Of a DNA stretch of 64,000 bases, positions 1 through 8,168 are shown one piece after another. Below the pieces are notes generated by a model. The model did not search any database. It saw nothing but the letters and a program-made list of their open reading frames with translations, and had not been told where the DNA came from. The stretch spans positions 1 to 64,000 of the forward strand of contig JAIETK010000014.1 of assembly GCA_019745325.1 (NCBI GenBank). Reading direction: 5' to 3'. Every line of letters begins with the position of its first letter. Positions within the stretch are counted from its first letter, which is position 1. Position numbers and translations under genes: made by a program. The stretch comes from Nitrosomonas sp. (lineage in GTDB: Bacteria > Pseudomonadota > Gammaproteobacteria > Burkholderiales > Nitrosomonadaceae).

Positions 1-65
1 TATGCTTTTGTGGTTTTCCATTATCGAATCGATGTTAATTTTAAATTCTTGAAGAAAATTTTCGT

Positions 66-1253
66 GTGACGAATCATTATCTTTTGATTGCAGGAATTCA
101 CCTGCAATGTGTACGTACCGCCAAATTAATTTCGAAGCGCTATTTGACTTCTTTGGGGTGCTGCTTAATCAGTTTCTTGTTGATCGCTTGCAATGCCAGT
201 GACTCCGGTCAGCCATCGGCACGCCCGGATTCTGCAATACCGGTTACCTATATCGCAGCACAACCGGTTGATATGCCGGTGAGTCTCGAAACAATTGCAC
301 AAGCGGAGGGCGCGAAAGAAGTGGAAATTCGTCCTCGAGTAAGCGGGATTATCCTCAAGCGCCTGTACGCGGAAGGTACTGAAGTCGAAGCCGGTCAATC
401 ATTGTATCTGATCGATCCGGAGCCTTTCGAAAATGCTTTGGCTGAGGCTAAAGCGGAATTCCGTGAGCAGGATGTGCGGGTGATGCGAGCGAGAAGCGAT
501 GAACAACGCCAACGGCAATTATTGGCGCAGAACTTTGTCAGTCAGCGGGCTTATGATTTGGCAACGGCGGATTTGGCGATAGCGGTAGCCGGCTTGCAAG
601 CAGCAAAAGTTCGTGTTCAGCAAGCGCAGCTCAATTTGTCTTACACCACAGTCAAAGCGCCTATCCATGGCGTGACGGGGCGGTCGCTTTTCTCGGAAGG
701 TGCATTGGTGTCGGCCAATAGCAGCGTGTTAACGACATTGGCGCAGCTGTCTCCGATCTGGGTGCGATTCAGTTTCTCGGATAATGAGTTAACGAAATTC
801 GGTGGTCATTTGCATGGCAATAACGTTCAGAAAGTTATCATGATTTTACCGGATGGCTCGGAATATCAACAGGAAGGCGAAATTAATTTTGCTGCCAGTA
901 AAATTGATCCTTTGCTGGGCACACAACAATTGCGCGCTACTTTTGAAAATGCCGATCAGCGCATTCTACCCGGCCAATTTGTCCGGGTGCGCGTGATTGC
1001 AAGGGAATCCAGAACAGTTTTCGTGGTGCCGCAGGTTGCGGTATTGACTTCTGATTTTGGGCGACATGTTTATGTGATTGATGAGAATAATGCAATCACG
1101 CAACGGCCCGTCGTTGCAGGGGATTGGATCGGTAAGGACTGGATTATCATGGACGGATTGAAAACAGGCGATCGCGTTGTAGTTGATAATCTCATCAAAT
1201 TGGCACCCGGAAAGAGCGTGGTTCCCAAGCTGCAGGAGACCGCTCCTTCTTAA
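66..1253 (+). CDS. RND efflux periplasmic adaptor lipoprotein (membrane fusion protein)
   Basis: AcrA/MexA-family adaptor that would bridge an inner-membrane RND pump to an outer-membrane channel. From the GTG at 66 the lipobox LLIAC places the lipidated Cys near residue 42; a later TTG start is possible because the N-terminus is long for a lipoprotein signal. After the signal come a biotinyl-lipoyl half-motif (EVEIRPRVSGII), an alpha-hairpin rich in Ala/Gln/Arg (about residues 130-190), the second half-motif (KAPIHGVTG) and a beta-barrel/membrane-proximal domain ending in GDRVVVDNLIKLAPG. The usual partner pump gene does not follow: the next gene converges from the other strand. It is either an orphan adaptor or has its pump elsewhere. 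The family call is firm; the substrate is unknown. Confidence 0.88.
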   Translation: MTNHYLLIAGIHLQCVRTAKLISKRYLTSLGCCLISFLLIACNASDSGQPSARPDSAIPVTYIAAQPVDMPVSLETIAQAEGAKEVEIRPRVSGIILKRLYAEGTEVEAGQSLYLIDPEPFENALAEAKAEFREQDVRVMRARSDEQRQRQLLAQNFVSQRAYDLATADLAIAVAGLQAAKVRVQQAQLNLSYTTVKAPIHGVTGRSLFSEGALVSANSSVLTTLAQLSPIWVRFSFSDNELTKFGGHLHGNNVQKVIMILPDGSEYQQEGEINFAASKIDPLLGTQQLRATFENADQRILPGQFVRVRVIARESRTVFVVPQVAVLTSDFGRHVYVIDENNAITQRPVVAGDWIGKDWIIMDGLKTGDRVVVDNLIKLAPGKSVVPKLQETAPS

Positions 1254-1281
1254 CTTTAAGAGTGTATAAGCCCAATCAGCT

Positions 1282-2865
1282 TCATGGCATGATATAAAAT
1301 TCACCGCTGAATCCGGCAATCGGTACTTTTCTGTAGTTGTTGGCTACTGCAAATTCGATCAGGGGTTTATTTAGAGGTATCATGTCTTTCTCTTCATTGG
1401 AGTCAATAACTATTGCTGCGGGCGGATCCTTTGAAAGAAGCTCGTGTAAACTTTCAGGTGAAGTTCCCACGTAGTGTTTGCGTTGTTCGGCGGTTAAAAA
1501 ATCACCCACTCGATATAGAAATATGCCTGTCGATAATTCAGGATAGATTGGAAGATTGGTTTCTAGTGCATAGATCGGATGCAGAGTTGCGATCTTATTT
1601 TTAATGTCAATATCATTTTCTATAAGCGTTTTTTGCATATTGATAGAGATGTTATGTACTTTTATGCCTGTCCAGGTGTCTGCATTGACTAATCGGGCAA
1701 TGGGCAATATAGTCTGCGGCCCATTGGAAGCCGTCACCATTAATACAAGAATTAACATCAATCTCTTTTGAAAATTTGACGTAATTTCCGAGCTCGCAGC
1801 GAATGAGAAAATAAGCAAAATGAGTAGGAAACTTAAAGGAGTAACATAATAATGAAGCCATGAAGGAGTGGGAAGCACGGCGGTTATCGCAGTTATGCAA
1901 ACTAAGAAGAATGCCAGGTATGCGCCCGCGGGGAATTGCTCTAGAAATTGTTTAAATGATTGCGGTTTTCTGAATACCATTCCATATGTGCACATGATTC
2001 CGAACAATAAAATTAAGTTATCGGACTTAAAATATTGTTTGTGAGCAAAGACTATCTTTTTGTAGAGTGACATCGGGCCTTCAAAATCGGTCGTCCATCG
2101 CCATTCTGTGGTGACATGATGAAATCTCAAATTGTTGAAGATGAAAGAGTCAATATCAGATATAAAAAGAAGTACAGGCAGCAATCCGGCGGTGAGCCCC
2201 ACTGAATAACAAAAGAAACTTATTGCTATGCGCTTTCTGATATCACTGGCAGGATCTTTTTTGATCGCAAAGTAGTAAACCATTATTGCTACAAACGGGA
2301 TGACGGCAGTGACATATGTCAGCCTTGTTCCAATTGCAAGAGCTAGGAATATTCCAGCAATCGTGATTCCAAAATACTTGATTTGGTTTTCCAGAAACGA
2401 AATATAAAATAAGTAAAAGCTGATAAATGAAAAAGTGACCGGTGCTAGAGTGTTTGTGGCATATCCCGCCGCGCCGGGAGCGCCAATTATAGTAATGTTA
2501 AATAAAAAAAGTGTCGTGATACCGAGAGCAAGAAAACGATCGTTCAGAACACGCTTTGCGAGTACGAATAAAACAAGAGAAGTAATAAGAAGAAATAGCC
2601 AGTTGATTAGTTTTGCAATTATTAAATAATAAGACTCAATGCCCAAGAAATGGTAAAAATTTCCTAGAAATATAGGAAGATATGGCATTTGTAAATACGA
2701 AAAGTCTTTGTATAGTTCTTCACCTTGTGCAACGAGAACACTTGCAGCAATATACATTTGCTCGTCACGCATAACGTCAGTGGTCATGCTTATCGCAAAT
2801 GATCCTAAAGTTGCAAACAACAAGATAAGAATTAATGTTCCAAGTTTAAAGTTTTCATTGTTCAT
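1282..2865 (-). CDS. GT-C fold membrane glycosyltransferase (candidate arabinosyltransferase)
   Basis: Polytopic protein of 527 residues with about 10-12 hydrophobic segments and a hydrophilic C-terminal domain after about residue 390. An acidic motif (MRDEQ) sits just after the first membrane segment, in the first periplasmic loop, as in GT39/GT83/GT87-type polyprenyl-phosphate-sugar-dependent transferases. No close family is recognised. Its position beside a complete set of decaprenylphosphoryl-arabinose genes makes it the natural candidate to move the lipid-linked pentose onto a glycan or protein; this is inference from context. The gene is visibly more AT-rich than its neighbours, which fits separate acquisition. 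It converges with the adaptor gene on the left and is separated from the PAP2-like gene by about 200 bp. Confidence 0.75.
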   Translation of the reverse strand: MNNENFKLGTLILILLFATLGSFAISMTTDVMRDEQMYIAASVLVAQGEELYKDFSYLQMPYLPIFLGNFYHFLGIESYYLIIAKLINWLFLLITSLVLFVLAKRVLNDRFLALGITTLFLFNITIIGAPGAAGYATNTLAPVTFSFISFYLFYISFLENQIKYFGITIAGIFLALAIGTRLTYVTAVIPFVAIMVYYFAIKKDPASDIRKRIAISFFCYSVGLTAGLLPVLLFISDIDSFIFNNLRFHHVTTEWRWTTDFEGPMSLYKKIVFAHKQYFKSDNLILLFGIMCTYGMVFRKPQSFKQFLEQFPAGAYLAFFLVCITAITAVLPTPSWLHYYVTPLSFLLILLIFSFAASSEITSNFQKRLMLILVLMVTASNGPQTILPIARLVNADTWTGIKVHNISINMQKTLIENDIDIKNKIATLHPIYALETNLPIYPELSTGIFLYRVGDFLTAEQRKHYVGTSPESLHELLSKDPPAAIVIDSNEEKDMIPLNKPLIEFAVANNYRKVPIAGFSGEFYIMP

Positions 2866-3070
2866 TATGGAGGTGTTCCTAATAACTGTATCTACACATT
2901 GAGGTGACTATCTGCCGGAATCGAATGAAAACCTGTCGGCTAAAAATTGAACTTTGGATTGATAATTTTAATTTACATCCAATTTCTGATGAGCTGACAT
3001 TTTATACAAAATAATTTATTGAATGTCATCAGAATCGGATGTGAAAATTGGTTTTTTTAATTAGTTGACA

Positions 3071-3493
3071 TTATTCGAATATCAATAATATAGAAGCTGC
3101 TACCGCAATACCCATCAAAACGCCCGCAGCGATTTCGATGCGGGTGTGACCCATGCGCTCTCGCAAGGCTGGACGATCCGGAATGGCGACCGACAGCTTG
3201 TTGATAACAGCAGCATGTTTTCCAACTTGGCGACGCAGACTGTTGGCATCCAGCATTACAATGAACGCAAGCGTTAAGGCCACGCCAAAAGCGGGATGAT
3301 CGATGCCTTCTTTAAAAGCAATGAGAGCGGCCATGCTGCTGACAATGGCGCTATGATTGCTTGGCAGACCGCCGTAACCGATTTGGCCGAATGCCAGTTG
3401 TTTTGCCTTGACACTGTTGATAATAAATTTCATGACGCCGGCTGTTAGCCAAGCGAGAAAGGGGGTTAATGCATAAGAGAAATCCATGATCAT
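3071..3493 (-). CDS. Divergent PAP2-family phosphatase, Rv3807c-like
   Basis: Small membrane protein of 140 residues when started at the ATG at 3493, which overlaps the TGA of the upstream ubiA-like gene as ATGA; a longer upstream reading lacks this coupling. It carries the divergent-PAP2 (DUF212) signature: GGLPSNHSA, then MLDANSLRRQVGKHA, then GHTRIE, with hydrophobic segments around them. In mycobacteria the equivalent gene follows the decaprenyl-phosphate phosphoribosyltransferase gene and is thought to remove the 5-phosphate from decaprenyl-phosphoryl-phosphoribose. The same gene pair and translational overlap here support the same step. The family is clear; the substrate is inferred from context. 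Confidence 0.85.
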   Translation of the reverse strand: MIMDFSYALTPFLAWLTAGVMKFIINSVKAKQLAFGQIGYGGLPSNHSAIVSSMAALIAFKEGIDHPAFGVALTLAFIVMLDANSLRRQVGKHAAVINKLSVAIPDRPALRERMGHTRIEIAAGVLMGIAVAASILLIFE

Positions 3494-4374
3494 CCTTGAA
3501 CCGGCCAGAGCACCCAACCACATGCAGCAACCCAAAGGGCTACCGTCAGCAGTAATTGCCAATCACTCAATAATGCATCAGTGGGTGATTCACCACCTTC
3601 AAATTTTTCGACGATGTACCAATAGCGGAACATGCCGAACATTACCAAAGGTACAGTGATAACCAGTTGGGATTTGGCTGACATTACAAACATGCTATAA
3701 AAAATCAATGCACTGGTTGCAGAGATCTCGGCATACCGGTCGACGAGCGATACCGAGTATTTCTCCAGAACCTTGCGGCTTTTAACACCAATCTGACTCA
3801 ATTCTTGGCGGCGTTTGACCGCAGCCAGATAAAGCGCCAAACTGAGGGTGGTAATAAACATCCAGTCCGAAACCGGCACCGACAAGGCCGTGGCGCCGGC
3901 ATAAACTCTGAGTACGAAGCCGATGGCGATCGTAAAAATATCCAATACCGGTTGATATTTTAGTATAAACGTATAGGCCAGATTGAGAATGAGATAAGCT
4001 ATGATCACCCATACCACGTTTGAGAAGTAAAACCACCCCCAGATTAATGATGCGTATAACATGCCCAGTGTCAATAATGCCGCGGGAATGGTTACGATAC
4101 CGGTTGCCAAGGGGCGTGTTTTGGATTTTTTCGGGTGACGGCGGTCATGCTCGATATCATGTATATCATTGATAATATAAGTTGCTGAAGAAGCCAAACA
4201 GAAAAGCAATGTTGCCAGTAAGGCCTGTTGCACGGCTTCGGGATTAAGAAATTCACCGGTAAACAGAAGCGGAGCCAGGACGAAGCTATTTTTAATCCAC
4301 TGTTTCGGCCGCATGAGCTTAATAACGCCGATCAACTGCTGTGAAAACGTGTAATTCTGTTTGGTATCGTTCAT
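3490..4374 (-). CDS. UbiA-family decaprenyl-phosphate phosphoribosyltransferase
   Basis: Integral membrane prenyltransferase of 294 residues that should transfer phosphoribose from PRPP to a polyprenyl phosphate, the first committed step towards decaprenylphosphoryl-D-arabinose. The N-terminus MRPKQWIKNSFVLAPL and the catalytic stretch NDIHDIEHDRRHP (from residue 69) followed by KTRPLATG match the DPPR-synthase subgroup of UbiA (Rv3806c-like) rather than ubiquinone UbiA. Eight or nine membrane helices are apparent. It is translationally coupled to the PAP2-like phosphatase downstream and divergently transcribed from gtrA-dprE1-dprE2. Start chosen at the ATG giving MNDTKQ. Confidence 0.9.
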   Translation of the reverse strand: MNDTKQNYTFSQQLIGVIKLMRPKQWIKNSFVLAPLLFTGEFLNPEAVQQALLATLLFCLASSATYIINDIHDIEHDRRHPKKSKTRPLATGIVTIPAALLTLGMLYASLIWGWFYFSNVVWVIIAYLILNLAYTFILKYQPVLDIFTIAIGFVLRVYAGATALSVPVSDWMFITTLSLALYLAAVKRRQELSQIGVKSRKVLEKYSVSLVDRYAEISATSALIFYSMFVMSAKSQLVITVPLVMFGMFRYWYIVEKFEGGESPTDALLSDWQLLLTVALWVAACGWVLWPVQG

Positions 4375-4462
4375 AGGTATGCGTTTTTTTGGTCTTGGTA
4401 TTATTGTTTAAGGTAATATCATTCTTTATTATCGATGGCTGTGATTATTGCAGTATTTTTAT

Positions 4463-4495
4463 TAATACTCAAAGTATTAGAATAGCAATTATAAT
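4463..4495. promoter_or_regulatory. Dyad plus TATAAT in the divergent promoter region of the arabinose cluster
   Basis: The AT-rich 200 bp between the two divergent operons contains a perfect inverted repeat TAATACT-CAA-AGTATTA (4463-4479), followed 10 bp later by TATAAT (4490-4495) facing gtrA. The spacing suits an operator over or next to a -35 region. Seen directly: the symmetry and the hexamer. Inferred: regulatory use. No matching regulator gene is adjacent. Confidence 0.4.
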
Positions 4496-4574
4496 AGTAT
4501 AAAAACTTTGCCAGGTCGTTTTTTACCTTTACTGATAGCTGCATGATCTTGCAGTTTAATTAAAATCTCACTCG

Positions 4575-4979
4575 ATGAAACTAGCAATAACCTATGCGAT
4601 TCTTGCGCTAATTGCGACTGCTGCGAATATCGGCGCGCAGGATTTGGTCATTCGCGTGTACTCCGGAATGTTTGATGTCTTACTATCGGTGGCGATAGGA
4701 ACCGGGGTCGGGCTGGTGGTAAAGTATGTGCTCGACAAGCGCTATATTTTCAAGTTTCGTGCCCGTAGCGCGGTGCATGACGGCCAGGTTTTCGCGCTCT
4801 ATGTTCTGATGGGAATAGCCACAACTTTGATTTTCTGGGGTTTTGAATTTGGTTTTCACTATCTTTTTGGAACAAAAGAGATGCGTTATCTGGGTGGTGT
4901 CATCGGTTTGGCAATTGGTTATGTGACGAAATATCACCTCGATAAGCGGTTTGTTTTCCGCAATCAGGGGGGGGTGTGA
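4575..4979 (+). CDS. GtrA-family membrane protein
   Basis: 134-residue protein with four hydrophobic segments and the internally repeated basic motif KYVLDKRYIF / KYHLDKRFVF typical of GtrA. GtrA-like proteins act in translocation, or as partners, of polyprenyl-phosphate-linked sugars. In Mycobacterium tuberculosis a GtrA-like gene (Rv3789) lies directly before dprE1, the same order as here. Its TGA overlaps the GTG start of dprE1 (GTGA), so the two are probably translationally coupled. Likely role: helping move or present decaprenylphosphoryl-arabinose; this is inference from family and synteny. Confidence 0.85.
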   Translation: MKLAITYAILALIATAANIGAQDLVIRVYSGMFDVLLSVAIGTGVGLVVKYVLDKRYIFKFRARSAVHDGQVFALYVLMGIATTLIFWGFEFGFHYLFGTKEMRYLGGVIGLAIGYVTKYHLDKRFVFRNQGGV

Positions 4980-6277
4980 GAGCGGTTTCCTCTTGGGGGC
5001 GACTGGATGCCCCCCTTCATCGGGTTGTCGTGCTGAATGATCCTGCCAAGGTCAAGAGTCTCGTTTCCGGTGGAGATTCACTAGGACTGGCTCATGGCAT
5101 GGGACGAAGCTACGGCGATGCGTGCCTCAATCCGGAAGGTATTCTTTGGCTCACCACCGGACTCGATCATCTCATTGCTTTTGACGGCAGCACTGGCAGG
5201 TTGACATGCGAAGCCGGTGTTTTATTGAGAGATATCCAACGGCTGGTGATTTCGCGCGGCTGGATTCTGCCGGTTACCCCGGGGACACAGTTGGTGACGG
5301 TGGGCGGTGCTATCGCCAACGATGTGCACGGCAAGAACCATCATCTTCTTGGCTCCTTCGGCGATCATGTTCAAAGAATCAAATTGCTTCGCACCAATGG
5401 TGAAATGATCGACTGCGGCCCCCATATTCAACCGGATTGGTTTGCTGCAACCGTTGGCGGATTGGGGTTGACGGGCATAATCGTGGAAGCGGAGATTCAA
5501 TTGCGCCGGGTTGCGAGTCCCTGGCTACAGACTGAAACAATTCCCTATGGTGATTTGGATGAATTTTTCCAACTCGCGGATGGCTCCGAGGCTGACTGGG
5601 AGCACACCGTTTCCTGGATCGACTGTGTCTCCGGCAACGGCAACCGGGGGCTTTTCATGCGAGGCAATTTTTCGGATAGCGAGCAACGGCCGGAACCCAA
5701 AAAGCGGCAACTGGTCATGCCTTTCGTGCCGCCTATTTCGCTGGTAAACAGCTTATCGCTGCGGCCATTTAACGCGGCATACTACAATCTCAAGAAGTCG
5801 AAGGCAGGATCAGCCATTGTCCATTACGAATCTTTCTTTTATCCGCTGGACAATCTTCTTGAATGGAACCGGATGTATGGTCCGAAAGGGTTCTTTCAGT
5901 ACCAAAGTGTGGTGCCTCGCGAAGCCGGGCAAGATGCGACCCGAGCCATGCTGGGTGAAATCGCCAAATCCGGTGAAGGATCTTTCCTCGCCGTTCTGAA
6001 GACTTTCGGCAATAGGCAGCCGGTTGGGATGATGAGTTTTCCACGCCCCGGTGTTACCTTGGCACTGGATTTTCCAAATAAGGGCGCGAAAACGCATAAG
6101 CTGTTTGAATGCATGGATGCCATTGTGCGGGAAGCGGGAGGCAGAATCTATCCGGCCAAGGATGCTCGCATGCCGCGGGATTTGTTTGAAGCGGGCTATC
6201 CGCGGCTACATGAATTCTTGAAGTATCGTGATCCCGGTATCAGCTCGGGATTGTCACGCCGTTTAATAGGAGCATGA
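4976..6277 (+). CDS. dprE1: DprE1-like FAD oxidase (decaprenylphosphoryl-D-ribose 2'-oxidase)
   Basis: 433-residue flavoprotein that would oxidise the 2'-OH of polyprenylphosphoryl-ribose to the keto intermediate. The FAD_binding_4 domain shows GMGRSYGD (residues 41-48), TPGTQLVTVGGAIA and HGKNHH (118-123), the last characteristic of DprE1. The C-terminal substrate domain has YGPKGFFQYQ, LALDFP (362-367) and YPAKDAR with the catalytic-site Lys at 395. The residue aligned with mycobacterial Cys387, the covalent benzothiazinone target, is Ala363. It starts at a GTG overlapping gtrA and is followed by dprE2 after one base. Assignment is strong from motif and gene order. Confidence 0.93.
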   Translation: MRAVSSWGRLDAPLHRVVVLNDPAKVKSLVSGGDSLGLAHGMGRSYGDACLNPEGILWLTTGLDHLIAFDGSTGRLTCEAGVLLRDIQRLVISRGWILPVTPGTQLVTVGGAIANDVHGKNHHLLGSFGDHVQRIKLLRTNGEMIDCGPHIQPDWFAATVGGLGLTGIIVEAEIQLRRVASPWLQTETIPYGDLDEFFQLADGSEADWEHTVSWIDCVSGNGNRGLFMRGNFSDSEQRPEPKKRQLVMPFVPPISLVNSLSLRPFNAAYYNLKKSKAGSAIVHYESFFYPLDNLLEWNRMYGPKGFFQYQSVVPREAGQDATRAMLGEIAKSGEGSFLAVLKTFGNRQPVGMMSFPRPGVTLALDFPNKGAKTHKLFECMDAIVREAGGRIYPAKDARMPRDLFEAGYPRLHEFLKYRDPGISSGLSRRLIGA

Positions 6278-6278
6278 A

Positions 6279-7031
6279 ATGAACAACAAGCAACGGATTG
6301 TCATCGTCGGCGCTACGTCGGCGATCGCCGAGCACTGCGTCAGACTGTGGGCGCAAGATCAACCGCTGGACCTGACTTTGATCGGACGGGATGCCGGCCG
6401 GATTAAACGCGTTGCTGCCGATATCGGTGCGCGCAGTCCCGAATCGGATATTCACGTGATACAAACGGATTTTCTCGATACGGCCGCCATTCAAACGACG
6501 GTTGACGAGATTGCCAAGCAGCAAGCCGTTGATGTTGTTTTGATTGCGCACGGTTCTCTGCCGGAACAAGATGCTTGCCAGAATGATTTGCAGGCGTGCC
6601 GGGAGGCGTTAGAAATCAATGGAATTTCTCCGCTGCTTTTCACCGAAGCGTTTGCGAAGCATATGGCAAAGGCTGATTCCGGTACCTTGGTGCTGGTAGG
6701 GTCGGTGGCTGGTGACAGAGGGCGCAAGTCCAATTATGTTTATGGTTCGGCCAAAGGCTTGGTGACGCGATACGCGCAAGGCCTGCAACATCGTTTCGCG
6801 GGAACCGGTGTCAAGGTCGTTCTGGTTAAACCCGGGCCGACAGACACACCGATGACTGCGCATTTGAAAGCTCAAGGCGCTAAATTAGCCTCTGTCGAAG
6901 CAATTGCAAAAAACATTGTGGATGGGGTAAAACGTGGCCAGCCGGTTGTGTACGCGCCACCAAAATGGAGGCTGATTATGTTGATTATTCAGCATTTACC
7001 CAATTTTATCTTTCATAAATTGAATATCTAG
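6279..7031 (+). CDS. dprE2: DprE2-like short-chain dehydrogenase (keto-intermediate reductase)
   Basis: 250-residue SDR that should reduce the DprE1 product to decaprenylphosphoryl-D-arabinose using NAD(P)H. The nucleotide-binding stretch is GATSAIAEHC near residue 11, the catalytic YxxxK is YGSAKG, and the preceding LVLVGSVAGDRG supplies the Ser of the triad. The C-terminus ends in a short hydrophobic tail (LIMLIIQHLPNFIFHKL), as in DprE2 proteins that associate with the membrane. It follows dprE1 by one base, so an operon gtrA-dprE1-dprE2 is clear. An SDR alone would be unspecific; the pairing with DprE1 decides the call. Confidence 0.9.
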   Translation: MNNKQRIVIVGATSAIAEHCVRLWAQDQPLDLTLIGRDAGRIKRVAADIGARSPESDIHVIQTDFLDTAAIQTTVDEIAKQQAVDVVLIAHGSLPEQDACQNDLQACREALEINGISPLLFTEAFAKHMAKADSGTLVLVGSVAGDRGRKSNYVYGSAKGLVTRYAQGLQHRFAGTGVKVVLVKPGPTDTPMTAHLKAQGAKLASVEAIAKNIVDGVKRGQPVVYAPPKWRLIMLIIQHLPNFIFHKLNI

Positions 7032-7243
7032 TGAAACGTTAAACGCTGAATAATCTTAAGGGAATTTCTATAAATTCAGTATTTTAAACAAGCCGGGGCG
7101 AGTGCAAGAAATATTGCCGCAGCATAAGATTGAAAGGCGAGGAAATATTTGTATTGAACAACCTAAATCGTAGCGAGACGGATTAAGCAATCGAAGGATT
7201 GGATGCTCGTAAATATGAATATTTACAGATAGCCCTAAATAGA

Positions 7244-7275
7244 AAACGGCCCCTGAAAACTGACAGGAGCCGTTT
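7244..7275 (-). terminator. Hairpin terminator after the small lipoprotein gene
   Basis: Stem AAACGGC-CCTG pairs with CAGG-GCCGTTT (one C/A mismatch, 8-base loop). It lies 17 bp beyond the stop of the minus-strand lipoprotein gene and is followed on that strand by a T-rich run. It could also stop readthrough from dprE2, so it may be bidirectional. Confidence 0.7.
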
Positions 7276-7292
7276 GATAATCAATCAACCGA

Positions 7293-7451
7293 TTAATCTT
7301 TACTACCGGCAGGAGCACCCAGTCTTTCGCCTGATTCAGGATCTTTATATAAGCTTGGTGGTTTATTATATGGTTTAGGTTCGCCACATCCAGATAATGC
7401 GGCTGTACTAACAAAAGCTAACAGGACGGCTGCGAAAATTGTGTATTTCAT
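7293..7451 (-). CDS. Small secreted lipoprotein
   Basis: 52-residue protein starting at the ATG at 7451, which has a strong AGGAG ribosome site 7 bases upstream; the longer upstream reading has none. N-terminus MKYTIFAAVLLAFVS is a signal peptide ending in the lipobox LSGC. The mature part is only about 30 residues, Pro/Lys/Gly-rich (KPYNKPPSLYKDPESG), with no known domain. It resembles the generic short lipoproteins (LptM/entericidin size class) but no specific family is recognised. A clear terminator follows. Confidence 0.65.
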   Translation of the reverse strand: MKYTIFAAVLLAFVSTAALSGCGEPKPYNKPPSLYKDPESGERLGAPAGSKD

Positions 7452-8168
7452 GAGAATCTCCTTTGTTACTAAAATAATAATGTTTATAAACAAATTTAAT
7501 GTCACGTTGAAACTTCATCAGCTACAAGCCACATCTCCTAAAATCTTTTTCCGCAATGTCCTTTTCTTTTACAGAAGAAGATCTTGTAATAGAAAATCAT
7601 CCAACTTATGCAACCTATTGATCTCCTAAAATTAGAGAGACATGGTTTCAAATCGAATAAGAAAACGACTTATTCATATTAAGCATAACACTAAAAAAAA
7701 AAGGATGGAATTGTTAATGCATCAGATAACCGTATATTTATCAAAGAAAATGGTGCGGAGTCTGTGAATTTTTTGTGATTTTGATGAAGATTCTTCCCAT
7801 AAAATAAACAGTTAGTGATCGATTGTAAATGAATATTCTGGATGATTTTTGAAACGGCCGAGCGGATCAAAATTTCATTCATCTTTGCTGAGTGAATCGC
7901 TCCGGTGCTTTATTTTTTGCCGCCGGAGAAAAACGGCTGATAACGGGTTTTAAATAAACGTTGTGTCAGCGTTTTTTTCTTTGGCTATTTCGATTTTTAT
8001 TAACAAGCCGTTGAGAAACGTTTTCAAGAAAGCCGATACAAGGAAAAAACAGGTGAAGAGGCGCAGCTTATGCATAATAAATGAGCACTCTGAGTCTGTT
8101 CTTAACACCGCAACGGCAACGCAGATAGTTTTCGGCTTGTTAAACGAAGATGTCATTTGTTATCTATC
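7452..8168. other. 717-bp AT-rich intergenic region
   Basis: Lies between the lipoprotein gene, whose minus-strand promoter should sit near 7460-7560, and the 3' end of the photolyase gene. Short open frames occur on both strands but none has a ribosome site, a recognisable motif or gene-like composition. No convincing RNA gene or repeat was seen. Confidence 0.5.
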
